This document shows positions 1 through 8,687 of a stretch of DNA of 64,000 bases, in pieces. The DNA lies in contig JABBOT010000014.1 of assembly GCA_016165875.1 (NCBI GenBank), positions 5,136,093 through 5,200,092 of the forward strand, given 5' to 3'. This DNA comes from Acanthopleura granulata (lineage: Eukaryota > Mollusca > Polyplacophora > Chitonida > Chitonidae). Position numbers and translations under genes: made by a program. Within the stretch, counting starts at the first letter, position 1. Every line of letters starts with the position of its first letter. The notes under the pieces were generated by a model that was not told where the DNA came from, did no database searches, and saw only the letters and a list, made by a program, of their open reading frames with translations.

Positions 1-652
1 CATCTGCCAGATCCGACAAGGCTATGTCAGTGCCACTAGGGCCAACTGGGTCTATCACGTCGGAGGATGTGTAAAGTTACGCTCAAGCCCGCCGTATCTA
101 CAGATTGATCAGGATTGTTTTCAGGAAGCTCCGACAGGAGGCGAGCCGACAGTCTTTTGTACTGTGGATTGGCAAATGCCACCGTCCTTCCGGAGTTTAT
201 GCCTTCGTGGAACGTCGGGACTGTCCTCAGAAGAGTAGAGCCTCTTGCAATACCGGTAGACACTGCGGCGATGTTTTCGGACGCTCTCACCTCTAGCTGG
301 GCAAATATTTCTTTGCGGGGCGTCAGTTTGGGTAGATTGTACCCTTCATTTATTCCGCTCATGGTTTCTCTTGCGTTTGAGAATCCCAGGGCATCGGACT
401 GATAACTTCATTCTTTTTGAGTCCCAGCCGCACACGAGCTTTGTTCAGTTGTAGTGTAGCACCCAAAGGTCAGAACACTTCTTCGTCAAGGGTACAGCCG
501 CGTGGCTGGAGTATCGACTTATCGGCCAACTTGAAAAGTACGTCGGCGGAAATATTCGCCAAGAGTGGCGAACTCGTACTGGCCTTCTTGATTGTCCAGA
601 CGTCTTGGGAGGATGACACCACACCCCTGTTGAACATCGCTAAGTGTAACAA
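1..652 (-). pseudogene. Structural-type gene of the element, copy A (5' part only)
   Basis: This duplicates the first two frames of the minus-strand gene at 4435-5571: a 60-codon frame (470-652) and a 108-codon frame (36-362). A frame change lies between them, and the third frame is cut by the window edge. I do not recognise the product. It is hydrophilic, lacks membrane segments, and sits next to other element genes, so a virion or minor structural role is possible but unproven. Because the sequence is identical to the right copy, it gives no independent support for selection on the reading frame. Confidence 0.45.
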
Positions 653-964
653 ACATATTCAGCAATATGTTTGATAAGGCGTTTTCATTCAATAGGAAGG
701 TAACCCATTACCATGTCGGTGGGGTATATTCGAGTAAAGAGATTGAGAAGCCGAGTGAAATAGTGGTGATAGATCCCAAGATGAACAACTCGTTGTTTTG
801 ATGTAACTTTCCAAAAGGCGCTTCAACGCTACACCTTACCGAAAATCAACAGCGACACATTGGTTGAGAAATGGCATACGCAACCGAAGGTGTGGTAGCA
901 GAACCAGCTCGTAATTTCGCCGTATGGTGGGACACGACCGGTTGTGGGTTGTCAAAGGAAAATC
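1..964 (+). repeat. Direct repeat, left copy (identical to 4920-5883)
   Basis: Line-by-line comparison shows no difference between 1-964 and 4920-5883 (offset 4919). The identity stops abruptly at 964/5883, inside the gene that starts at 871/5790; beyond it the copies are only roughly similar. The left limit is the window edge, so the repeat may extend further. Exact identity between copies that are otherwise well diverged suggests recent gene conversion, recent duplication, or an assembly overlap. Confidence 0.9.
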
Positions 965-1947
965 CACTTATAGCCGACACTACCCTAAGCAAATCCGTGT
1001 ACCATTTCTACATGTAGTATCAAATGCGCCGTATTCTGGAAGAGATTAATGTACCACTCCCACAAGTCCGATCGACAATCCCTACGACCGGAGGGTATGC
1101 GAGCGGATTTATGCCGAGTTTCGGGTCTCCCCAGACAGAGACTGGCGGCAAAAAAGAAGTGAAAACGACGGGTTAGGTGTGGCTTATTACTATGTCACGA
1201 GGACAGGATACGTGAAATCGCATTACGACTACGATCTTAGCCGCATGTCAATCCAGCGAACGCCGGACAAGTTTCACATCCATTTCATCTCGCAAGGCTG
1301 CGAGGCAAATCAAGCATGGGCCACATTTATCCTCGACAAATCTGAAGGGTTTGCCCTTTACCCTGAACGACACCATTCGGACTTATGTTTGGGCACTCCT
1401 CGGAGCACAGCCCCGTAGTGTCTTATGCACGGCATTTGACGCTCAGAAGCAGTTCGTAGGTAATGTCAAAGATGCCATAGCAAGACCTGTTGACCTCCCC
1501 TCGGCCATATTGCGGTATCAGAAGGTCCCGAGGTACGCCCGCTCCAAGGTGGATTATGCGTTTGGGGTGGGTCTGAACATGGTGCCAAGTAATATGGACC
1601 TGCGAATCGGAAAAATCAGTGGTTATAACAAAGAGATCCTCATAGTCACAACAGACTAAAAACTCGGCGTCAACGGAGACCTAAACTTGCCTTTGGAAGT
1701 TCATGTGCAGGCAGCTGCCGAGACTGGGGATACAAGCATCGCTAAGCCGCAGCCAGCTGCAGTACCCTTGCTGACTCCCATAGTACCGAGGCCCGTGCCA
1801 CCAGCGCTGATTCCAGTAGTGTAGAGACCCGTGCCAGCAGCCCCGGCTCCAGTTTCACCGAAGTCACCAAGAGAGCACGGTGAAGAAAATGTGGCGTTAG
1901 TAATACTTAACTTCGCCCTCGGGCTTGCACTAATCTGGTCACACTAG
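871..1947 (+). pseudogene. Element gene with proline-rich linker and C-terminal membrane anchor, copy A
   Basis: The start codon at 871 is shared with copy B (5790). The N-terminus contains ARNFAVWWDTTG. An in-frame TAG at 1016-1018 and further frame breaks around 1080-1350 interrupt it. The frame resumes at about 1351 with a block shared with copy B (TYVWALLGAQ here, AYVWAILGAQ there) and continues through 1659. After another stop comes a proline/alanine-rich stretch (about 1735-1860), then a hydrophobic helix (about 1890-1940) and the stop at 1945-1947. The design of a soluble domain, flexible linker and tail anchor is what can be seen; the function is unknown, and a virion-membrane or structural role is only a guess. 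This copy keeps the C-terminal half that copy B lacks. Its 3' end overlaps the convergent minus-strand gene by 9 bp. Confidence 0.55.
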
Positions 1948-2279
1948 ATGTGCCAGAAAGGAGGCGTAAATGATTCCACCTGTAGCAACAACCAGGGCCC
2001 AAGTATTCTCGGCAACCCAGTTCATGGCCTTGCCTAAAGCACCTAGGAACCAAGAGACGATGCTGGGAGAGCCGCAGCGGTTTTACCACGAGCTTAGCTA
2101 GGAAGCCTGCCCAGGGCCCGCAGGTGATTTTTTACCCACCCCTTGAGACCGCTCTTGTGGGTTGGCTCAGAAGGTGGAGTTGGGGGCGTTGGCGCTGCAA
2201 AACTCCCGGTTAGCGCAAGCACCAGGGTCGACGCGTTAACATCCAACGGATATTGTTTATTGTGACCCCTGTTCGTCAA
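1939..2279 (-). pseudogene. Element gene, proline linker plus C-terminal hydrophobic anchor, copy A
   Basis: On the minus strand a frame from 2279 contains a hydrophobic stretch and the linker APTPPTPPSEPTHKSGLKGW. A frameshift near 2094 follows, then a frame reading through KAMNWVAENTWALVVATGG to a stop at 1939-1941, with a membrane-helix-like C-terminus. The homologous copy-B gene (6152-6573) shows the same linker and an upstream charged helical N-terminus that is missing here. It converges on and overlaps the plus-strand gene ending at 1947, and copy B has the same arrangement. The product is not recognised. Confidence 0.5.
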
Positions 2280-2379
2280 AGAAAGTCCGAAGAAATTGTC
2301 TAAGAGAACCCAAATCTTTCTTCACAGCACCACGCGAACCCGCCGGAGGAGACACCTCAGGTGGAGAGAGTGAGAGACC

Positions 2380-2777
2380 ACAAGATAAGAAAAGTCCCGA
2401 AGATGGTGGCGGCCGGGCGTGGCAGGGCCGCAGCCAGAAAGGTCAAACAGGAATGACTGCTTGAATCGCTTCGGGTGGCCAAGGAATAACAACACCATGG
2501 TGTTTCTGTTGCTGATGCTTCAGCAGGACAGCAGGAGGCCCTGAGACAACCAAAACAGAGAGAGCCTTTTTCAGAGGGTGGTGCAAAGCTGGACAACTGA
2601 ACCCCGTGTATCATTGGGGTAGCCGTCTTAGCGGGTGTATATTATATATGTATTCATCACCTGGAGCTGCCGACTCTTCCTGTTGCGGATCGAATACGGA
2701 AAACAGTACAAGCTACATCTAAGCTCCCCTGTGCTCAGCAACTGAAGATTCCCACCGATCCTCTCCATATGAAATAA
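2380..2777 (+). pseudogene. Small basic/membrane protein gene, copy A
   Basis: This is a decayed paralogue of 9177-9521. A basic N-terminal stretch (ARKVKQE) is followed by stops. Then comes a better preserved frame with a single hydrophobic segment (IIGVAVLAGVYYICI) and the conserved tail KIPTDPLHMK, ending at the TAA at 2775-2777. The next gene starts four bases later, exactly as in copy B, which supports a compact transcription unit. The function is unknown. Confidence 0.45.
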
Positions 2778-2781
2778 CAAC

Positions 2782-3071
2782 ATGACAACTCCAGCTACCG
2801 ACGGTAAGGTCGTAAACGAGCTGTATCACAGCACAGTCGTCCCTGGCTTAACTATGTAATACTCCAGATTGGGTAAGATGGTCATTGGAGGTGCCCCCCC
2901 CCCCCAAATTACACGTCACCAACCGTGGCATCGGGATGGTGGTCGTGGACGTGGCCCTCGCGATGACGGCCATGGACATGCTAATTAAACAGGGGATCAT
3001 TCCAGCATGTATTATGAAGTGATGGCCTGGATCGCAATAATGGCTGGGGGGGGGGGGGGCCCTCGTAAATA
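2782..3071 (+). pseudogene. Small two-helix protein gene, copy A (MTTPATDGK family)
   Basis: This matches 9526-9830 residue for residue over much of its length: it starts MTTPATDGK, with IGMVVVDVALAM in the middle. A stop at 2856-2858, a 12-base C run (2894-2905), another stop near 3020 and a 14-base G run (3046-3059) break it. Similarity to copy B resumes around 3088 (TAGTAACTTTCTCTTCTC equivalent) before the N gap. The family is unrecognised; it is probably a small structural or membrane protein of the element. Confidence 0.5.
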
Positions 3072-3143
3072 GATTTGCTTTCTCAGGCAGTAACTTTCTC
3101 TTCTCAACCCTTCGAAGATCCACGGTCGATNNNNNNNNNNNNN
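2894..3143. other. Poly-C run, poly-G run and 13-base N gap
   Basis: A 12-base C run (2894-2905) and a 14-base G run (3046-3059) replace ordinary sequence found at the same places in the other copy. They are followed by Ns at 3131-3143. The two runs are complementary and about 140 bp apart, so they could fold together or stall sequencing. This stretch of the assembly should be treated as unreliable. Confidence 0.85.
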
Positions 3144-3284
3144 GTTGGAGTCTAGCGGCCCGACCTCATCTATTTTGATGCGTGGCAACCCAGAGCAAAT
3201 TAAATCATCTAATTTATCATCGAGTCTGGTGATTTCATCTGTCTGGTCTTGTACAGCGTTGTAAAATTCGTTTATAATATACAC
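3144..3284 (-). pseudogene. N-terminal fragment of a heptad-rich protein
   Basis: Reading from 3284 the frame starts MYIINEFYNAVQDQ and continues with charged, heptad-like sequence (DEITRLDDKLDDL) before running into the N gap. It lies downstream, on the same strand, of the hydrophobic gene at 3375-3940. The rest is lost in the gap or deleted. It may be a small coiled-coil structural protein; the family is not recognised. Confidence 0.35.
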
Positions 3285-3374
3285 AGCTAACCCTCACTTG
3301 ATCCCAATTGCGGTCAGAGTGAGTATATTGGATAAGCGTGATGGACACATCTTACAGCCGACTTGTGGGTAATA

Positions 3375-3940
3375 CTACAAGGATATCGAACTCCGGTATC
3401 CCACCTCTTTGTCGAAAACTTTAATTACGGATATTTTTTTCATGAAGGCTGCGCGGGCTTCGTCCCGCCCCTCCTGTATTAACTCTTGTTTCGTTTTCTT
3501 ATCTAATGAAAACGAGCTATCTGCTGTACCGACTCGAATATGTTATTTCATCTCTCGGTATCTTTCGACTTCACCGAGTATTAAGCGGAATTCGGTATAC
3601 GAAAGCCTACGGTCAGTTAGCGCTGTAGGGGCATGGTCGGTGATGGAATTACGCTTACTCTCAGCCAGTAAGCGAATTTCATTGTTTTTCTTACCTTTGA
3701 CGGACAGCCACCGGCTTACAAACTTGCCCACCCCACTGAGAAGGCCGCAGGCTAAGGCCGCGTCTTCCATGCCCATAGCTATAGGCGCTGCAATTATCGT
3801 GGACAAAACCTCGACACCAGCGACTCCCAGATCCATACTTACCGTGAGTAGCGCGGCATCAATACCACCAACTGCGTTGACTGCTCTTTGGTATTTTTTG
3901 CACAGACCAGTTCTGGCATCTCTTGCCTTCTAACTCCTTT
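3375..3940 (-). pseudogene. Unrecognised element protein with central hydrophobic helix and charged C-terminus
   Basis: One minus-strand frame stays open from about 3935 to the stop at 3375-3377, interrupted only by a TAA after EMK near 3543. It has a basic N-terminal part, a hydrophobic alanine/glycine-rich segment (LLTVSMDLGVAGVEVLSTII, then GLLSGVGKFVSRWL), and a charged helical region containing YTEFRLILGEVERY. The tail reads KKTKQELIQEGRDEARAAF. The small amount of damage over about 185 codons suggests recent function. No enzyme motif is visible. By position it is an accessory or structural gene of the element. Confidence 0.5.
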
Positions 3941-4037
3941 TTCAGGGTACTAATATGTGGTAATCTATACTCGTGCGGGTCTTCAGTCGAGGGGGGAGGG
4001 GCAGATGAATCTAATGCTGGATACAGTTGCGCAGTCT

Positions 4038-4256
4038 TTATGTAGACACCGTAGTAATGTTCAAATCCAGATCCGTCTTGAGTTCAACCTTTATTCTTAA
4101 CCGTTTCAACTGAATGCCATGCTCCACCACTTGAGCCGCAGCGGCCTGGACATTTTCTAGTGTTGTCTTATTAGATCTGTTATTAGATCCCTTCTTATTA
4201 GATCTTGAAAGCATTTTTACAACAATAGTTACGCTTCTACCGACATTTCCGGCCAC
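4038..4256 (-). CDS. Small hypothetical element protein (72 aa)
   Basis: An open minus-strand frame starts MAGNVGRSVTIVV, followed by a Lys/Arg/Ser/Asn-rich stretch and a helical, amphipathic part (LENVQAAAAQVVEHGIQLKR). It lies between two other minus-strand element genes, 98 bp upstream of the 3375-3940 gene and 179 bp downstream of the 4435-5571 gene. Composition and strand agree with its neighbours, but no family is recognised. It could be a remnant of a longer gene. Confidence 0.35.
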   Translation of the reverse strand: MAGNVGRSVTIVVKMLSRSNKKGSNNRSNKTTLENVQAAAAQVVEHGIQLKRLRIKVELKTDLDLNITTVST

Positions 4257-4434
4257 TTGATCCTCAAGCCCGGAAGGATTTAGAAGTGACTGGGAACTGG
4301 ATTAAGACCCAATGTAATATCCAGAATGATCATAGAATGCGGGGGCAACCTGTCAGTGGGAAATTGTGTGTTGATATGGAGGGAGGATGTTATCTCTGAA
4401 CTTCCTCCGATGGTATGACTTCGTTCCGGCGATT

Positions 4435-5571
4435 TCAACATTGACCTGGATCTCTCAAGGCCGTGTACGTGAGGAAAGCCGTACCACCATTTAAAACCTT
4501 TCGAACAACTTCGCCCGTTCCTGTTTGCACCAGCAGCTGGGTCACAGCCTGATCAATGTCATATTTGGGATCATCCGATTTAACGAAACCCCATCTCCCC
4601 TGAGGAGATAGAACCAGGCTGAGTTTTAGGAGCGCATTTGGAGATTCAACATCCACATCGGCGAGCTCACTAAACTTCAGTGGTTCTCTGGATCTCGCCA
4701 ACGGCACCTTCTGTCGTGAATAAACACCTTGCCGGAATTGGAAAGCGGAAATCTGTCCATCTACCCCTTGTAGCTCAAAACCATCGACATCGGCGAGCTC
4801 GTTCAACTTCGGTGGTTCTTCGGATTTTTCCAACGGCACCTTCTGTCGTGAATAAACACCTTGCCGGAATTGGAAAGAGTAAAAAAGCCCAACCACCTCT
4901 TGCAGCTCAAAACCATCGACATCTGCCAGATCCGACAAGGCTATGTCAGTGCCACTAGGGCCAACTGGGTCTATCACGTCGGAGGATGTGTAAAGTTACG
5001 CTCAAGCCCGCCGTATCTACAGATTGATCAGGATTGTTTTCAGGAAGCTCCGACAGGAGGCGAGCCGACAGTCTTTTGTACTGTGGATTGGCAAATGCCA
5101 CCGTCCTTCCGGAGTTTATGCCTTCGTGGAACGTCGGGACTGTCCTCAGAAGAGTAGAGCCTCTTGCAATACCGGTAGACACTGCGGCGATGTTTTCGGA
5201 CGCTCTCACCTCTAGCTGGGCAAATATTTCTTTGCGGGGCGTCAGTTTGGGTAGATTGTACCCTTCATTTATTCCGCTCATGGTTTCTCTTGCGTTTGAG
5301 AATCCCAGGGCATCGGACTGATAACTTCATTCTTTTTGAGTCCCAGCCGCACACGAGCTTTGTTCAGTTGTAGTGTAGCACCCAAAGGTCAGAACACTTC
5401 TTCGTCAAGGGTACAGCCGCGTGGCTGGAGTATCGACTTATCGGCCAACTTGAAAAGTACGTCGGCGGAAATATTCGCCAAGAGTGGCGAACTCGTACTG
5501 GCCTTCTTGATTGTCCAGACGTCTTGGGAGGATGACACCACACCCCTGTTGAACATCGCTAAGTGTAACAA
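4435..5571 (-). pseudogene. Large structural-type gene of the element with internal 44-residue repeat
   Basis: Three minus-strand frames line up as one broken gene: 5571-5389, 5281-4955 and 4977-4435. The second and third overlap by about 23 bp and read past each other, which fits a single frameshift near 4965. The middle part is rich in turn and polar residues. The last part contains two copies of a 44-residue unit (FQFRQGVYSRQKVPL occurs twice, then LADVDGFELQ). The C-terminal third has YDIDQAVTQLLVQTGTGEVV. No catalytic motif is seen. With its size of roughly 350 codons and its location among virion-type genes, a minor capsid role is plausible but unproven. The first 650 bp are duplicated exactly at 1-652. 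Confidence 0.5.
4653..4914 (+). repeat. 132-bp imperfect tandem duplication inside the structural gene
   Basis: The block CAACGGCACCTTCTGTCGTG begins at 4699 and again at 4831, a spacing of 132 bp, which is 44 codons and keeps the frame. Flanking similarity (CATCGGCGAGCTC) extends both copies, and a partial third start is visible at about 4914. The divergence between units looks older than the frameshifts. Confidence 0.8.
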
Positions 5572-5883
5572 ACATATTCAGCAATATGTTTGATAAGGCG
5601 TTTTCATTCAATAGGAAGGTAACCCATTACCATGTCGGTGGGGTATATTCGAGTAAAGAGATTGAGAAGCCGAGTGAAATAGTGGTGATAGATCCCAAGA
5701 TGAACAACTCGTTGTTTTGATGTAACTTTCCAAAAGGCGCTTCAACGCTACACCTTACCGAAAATCAACAGCGACACATTGGTTGAGAAATGGCATACGC
5801 AACCGAAGGTGTGGTAGCAGAACCAGCTCGTAATTTCGCCGTATGGTGGGACACGACCGGTTGTGGGTTGTCAAAGGAAAATC
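4920..5883 (+). repeat. Direct repeat, right copy (identical to 1-964)
   Basis: This is the second copy of the 964-bp identical segment. Here it continues leftwards into the rest of the minus-strand gene (4435-4977), which the left copy would need outside the window. On the right it passes into the copy-B version of the gene starting at 5790. Confidence 0.9.
5594..5789. promoter_or_regulatory. Divergent intergenic region between two element genes
   Basis: About 200 bp separate the minus-strand gene starting near 5571 from the plus-strand gene starting at 5790. A shared two-way promoter would have to be here. No clear TATA box or operator is visible. The same region is present unchanged at 675-870. 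Confidence 0.25.
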
Positions 5884-6155
5884 ACCTAATAGTCGACACC
5901 ACACTAACCAACTTTGTATTCCACTTCCACGTGTATTATCAAGCGCGCCGTATTCTGGAAGGGATTAAGGCACCACTCCCACAAGACGATGCATGGAGTC
6001 CGATCGACAATCCGCGTGGACGCGTGAAGGACGCCATTTCTGCTTATGTTTGGGCAATCCTCGGAGCACAGGCACTGGCCCGCAGCAGTATCTTAGACAC
6101 GAAGGGCACGGCATTTGACGCGCAGAAGCAGTTCGTAACTGATATCAAAGACTAG
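5790..6155 (+). pseudogene. Element gene (N-terminal domain), copy B
   Basis: The frame is open for 121 codons from an ATG (MAYATEG) to TAG at 6153-6155. It shares its first 31 codons exactly with copy A, then stays similar (RRILEGIKAPLPQ; AISAYVWAILGAQ; FDAQKQFV). It ends where copy A continues for another 150 codons or so through a proline linker and membrane anchor, so this copy is truncated by a deletion that fused it to the 3' end of the convergent gene. It also lacks about 300 bp of the middle region. The function is unknown; the structural guess rests on the copy-A architecture. Confidence 0.5.
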
Positions 6156-6573
6156 AAGGCTAGAAGCCTGTCCAAGGCCCGCAGGTGCTTTTGTACCCAC
6201 ACCTTCAGACCGCCCTTGTCGGTTGGCTCAGACGATGGAGCTGGAGGCTCTGGCGCTGCAGAACCCCCGGTTAGCGCAAGCACCAGGGTCGACGCGAGGA
6301 AACCCAACGCAGTTAGGATGCTGGCTATGTTTGGCAGAGTCTGATCGTATCCCTGATCCCATTGATTTGCGAGCGCAGAGCTGCAGGTGTCGCAGCGACG
6401 AGCTCGAGGCGAGCCGCCCTTTCATCTCGAAGGTCTCGTAATCGTTCTGCAATGCGGCGCCTGGAGAACTCATCGGTGGCCTCATGAAGTTTTCTTTTCT
6501 CCAAAGAAATGTGCTCGTTCACTGATGTCAGTTTAGCAAGGTTGTTTGTGAGTTCCTCTCTGATGGCCTCCAT
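6152..6573 (-). pseudogene. Coiled-coil plus membrane-segment protein of the element, copy B
   Basis: The minus-strand frame from 6573 starts MEAIREELTNNLAKLTS and is strongly charged and helical for about 75 residues (coiled-coil-like). After a frameshift near 6330 it continues with a hydrophobic helix (IASILTALGFLASTLVLALT), a Pro/Ser linker (APEPPAPSSEPTDKGG) and a stop at 6152-6154. It overlaps the convergent gene by 3 bp. Copy A retains an extra C-terminal hydrophobic tail that is missing here. The arrangement (coiled coil, membrane segment, linker) resembles small virion membrane proteins, but no family was identified. Confidence 0.5.
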
Positions 6574-6643
6574 TGCCTTATCGGACCCCCGCAGCTCACG
6601 GAGGTTCAGTGGGGTATCACCGAGTGTGCTGAGAGCTCATTGA

Positions 6644-7165
6644 TCAACTTGTTTCGATGGTTGCTACCGCTTCAGATGTTTCCTGCACCGCTTGTTCCAC
6701 TTTCTCTGTAGCGGCGGCTTCACCTAGGTCATCTTTGGCTCTCTGAAGAGCTGTCACGACTATTGGTTGCAGCGTGCCCCGCTTCCAGTCAAAAAACCCA
6801 AGTTCATCCAGGACGAAACCCACCCTAAAACCCCTCTCTACTGTCGATAGCGCGAGGGACTTGTCTGTACTTTTGCTGATAATCTCAAAGTTGGGATACC
6901 CCACAAGGCGTAGTCGATTATTGACCATCTCGAAATAAGAGTAATGTCTCCCTGCAGCCGGGGTCACACACATATTCTTCCTCAATGGCCTTATAATAGT
7001 CATTTACGGCTGTGCGTGTGAGATCACGCGCAAGTGATTGTGTGTTTCCCGCTGTTTGGCTGGACTGTTCCACTTCTGAAGAGAACAATGTCTCTTGCGT
7101 CCACTCATCATCTGGCTCATCAGTATCAAGATCATCTCCAGAGGATCCAATCTAAAATCTGCCAT
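6644..7165 (-). pseudogene. Hypothetical acidic element protein
   Basis: A likely start codon at 7163-7165 (MADFRLDP) precedes an acidic stretch that is readable after a one-base shift (DTDEPDDEWTQETLFSS). A second shift near 6950 leads into a 119-codon frame (YSYFEMVNNRLRLVGYPNF, then VGFVLDELGFFDWKRGTLQP) that ends with a helical, glutamate-rich tail. Two frameshifts in about 170 codons make it a pseudogene. Its start faces the capsid gene start across a short divergent region. No known domain is seen. Confidence 0.45.
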
Positions 7166-7261
7166 TTTGTTGAAGAAATGATATAGTCTTGCATTAGTTC
7201 ATAATATCTACATGAACACTTCGTTGTTTGATCAACATAAGTCAATACTGACACAAGCTCA
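7166..7261. promoter_or_regulatory. Divergent promoter region upstream of the capsid gene
   Basis: About 95 bp of AT-rich sequence lie between the minus-strand gene start (7165) and the first clear capsid codons (about 7262). Expression of both genes would have to start here. No firm motif can be named. Confidence 0.25.
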
Positions 7262-8003
7262 ATCCGCACCGCAAGCTCCGTGAACCGTTGGTGGTCAAAG
7301 ACGTGGAGCATTCGGTCGTCATCACAAATAACCCGAGTACGATAGACCAAAACCAACAGCTTCTTCTTCGGTTCCCAAACCTCTGCGCCCATGACGTCAT
7401 TGTCCCTGGGACCGCGAGACTTGCTTTCGGAATCTCCTTGGACTCGACCGACGTCAACCGAACAGTGGTCCAGAACCTCGGCCGTGCTGTGATAAAGAAG
7501 ACCACCGTCAAGATCAGCGGTAATGAGGTGATGTCGATCGATAACAGCCATGTTTATTACAGTTATATGGACCCTTGTAAGACGGCCCAGGAGAGAGAGA
7601 GAGTACCCAGTACCAGGGCATCGACACAAGCCGCAACAAGAATGTCACCCGAATCCGGGTCGGGGCTGAGAATTAATACGCGGATGTGCCCAAAGACCGA
7701 GTCATTGCAGAGGCCTATGGCTGCAAGCGCCATCCCGAGGTGACCATGGTGGCAAAAGACATAGAGCTGGCGGAAGTGTCCCTTGGCGACTTCTTAACCA
7801 CCAAGTACGCCCTCTGGCTTGACCTTCGCTCCACGGACGATGATCAGCTACACGGCAGCGGGCGGCGCATCGAGAACGCCAGTGAGTGGATGACCATTCA
7901 GGAAACAGCCGAGGCGGCGGGCGTTTTGAACATCTACCTTTACGTGTTCATGGACGCCCAGTTCAACATCGAGGATGGCCGATTCGTCACAGCGCTGTAC
8001 TAA
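7262..8003 (+). pseudogene. Major capsid protein remnant with internal deletion
   Basis: From about 7262 the frame reads the start of a capsid-like protein with strand-rich sequence (VVKDVEHSVVITNNPST, VIVPGTARLAFGISL, KKTTVKISGNEVMSIDN). A frameshift near 7595 is followed by about 20 codons in another frame. At about 7680 the sequence jumps to what reads as the C-terminal end of the same protein (SLGDFLTTKYALWLDLRSTD, then FMDAQFNIEDGRFVTALY, stop at 8001-8003). Double-jelly-roll capsids of this group are usually 500 residues or more, so most of the middle appears to be missing. The assignment rests on position directly before the packaging ATPase, on the strand-rich pattern and on remembered likeness to PLV capsids; it was not checked by search. 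The stop overlaps the ATPase start as TAATG. Confidence 0.6.
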
Positions 8004-8584
8004 TGCTGCGGGCCTCTGGCCCAGGGGCCCCCTATTCAGCGATAATCTGGGGAATGACGGGTATGGGAAAACCCTTTTAACTGTCAACCTCCTGGAGGGT
8101 GCCTATCGCGGTTTGTTTCAACTTATTATTGTCCTGTGTCCCACTGTACTGTACAATCGGGTGTATCAAGAGCGTTCCTGGGTGTGAAGCGACCCACAGG
8201 TCTATGTCGTAGGCCCAGGTGGAAGGCTCCATGACTAGCTCCGTGCCCTCTACCAGCTGTTCCAAGGCGAGCCAACCCAATACATCATTGGCAATTTCTC
8301 GACCACAAAGGCGCTTACCAAAAAGAAAGACATGCTGTCTGAGCTGGCGCGCGGGGCAAAGTGACTGGGTGCTCACCCAGAAAGATAACTCGGTCCTGAA
8401 GGATCTGCGCGAGCAGACGCGCTGGATCGCAACCTTTCACTGCAAAGACAGTAACTCTTTTGAAGAATGCCTCCGAGAAAATGATGTTATCCCTCCGGAA
8501 GAGCGGGCCAGAGTACGGAAGCAACTGGCCCAAACAAAGCATGCTAAGCTTCTGCTGAAGACTGATCAGTCTAATCACCTTTAG
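8003..8584 (+). pseudogene. A32/FtsK-HerA-type genome packaging ATPase, frameshifted
   Basis: The likely ATG at 8003-8005 overlaps the capsid stop. Within 20 codons comes a P-loop, SAIIWGMTGMGK, at about 8037-8072. A frameshift follows directly after it, then LLEGAYRGLFQLIIVLCPT, which matches the strand after Walker A. At about 8205 a stop (TGA) and another frame change interrupt it. Further on, KDNSVLKDLREQTRWIATFHCKD (8380-8450, in part) is the typical region after Walker B, and the frame ends LLLKTDQSNHL at 8584. In this family the enzyme pumps the genome into the preformed capsid. The Walker B aspartates are not readable here (IIGNFSTTKAL stands where acidic residues are expected), a further sign of decay. 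Confidence 0.7.
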
Positions 8585-8687
8585 TGTGATCGAAAGGGCT
8601 GCGTGCGAATATGTTAGAGCTAGGAGGATAGTGGTACATATCGCGAGTTGCATGCGGTCTGTGACTCAAACTAATCGCCAGGCAAAT

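Noticed and set aside
115..402. Plus-strand frames at 105-402 and 5024-5321
   Set aside because: They lie antisense to the better supported minus-strand gene and have compositions typical of shadow frames. Identical copies give no evidence of selection.
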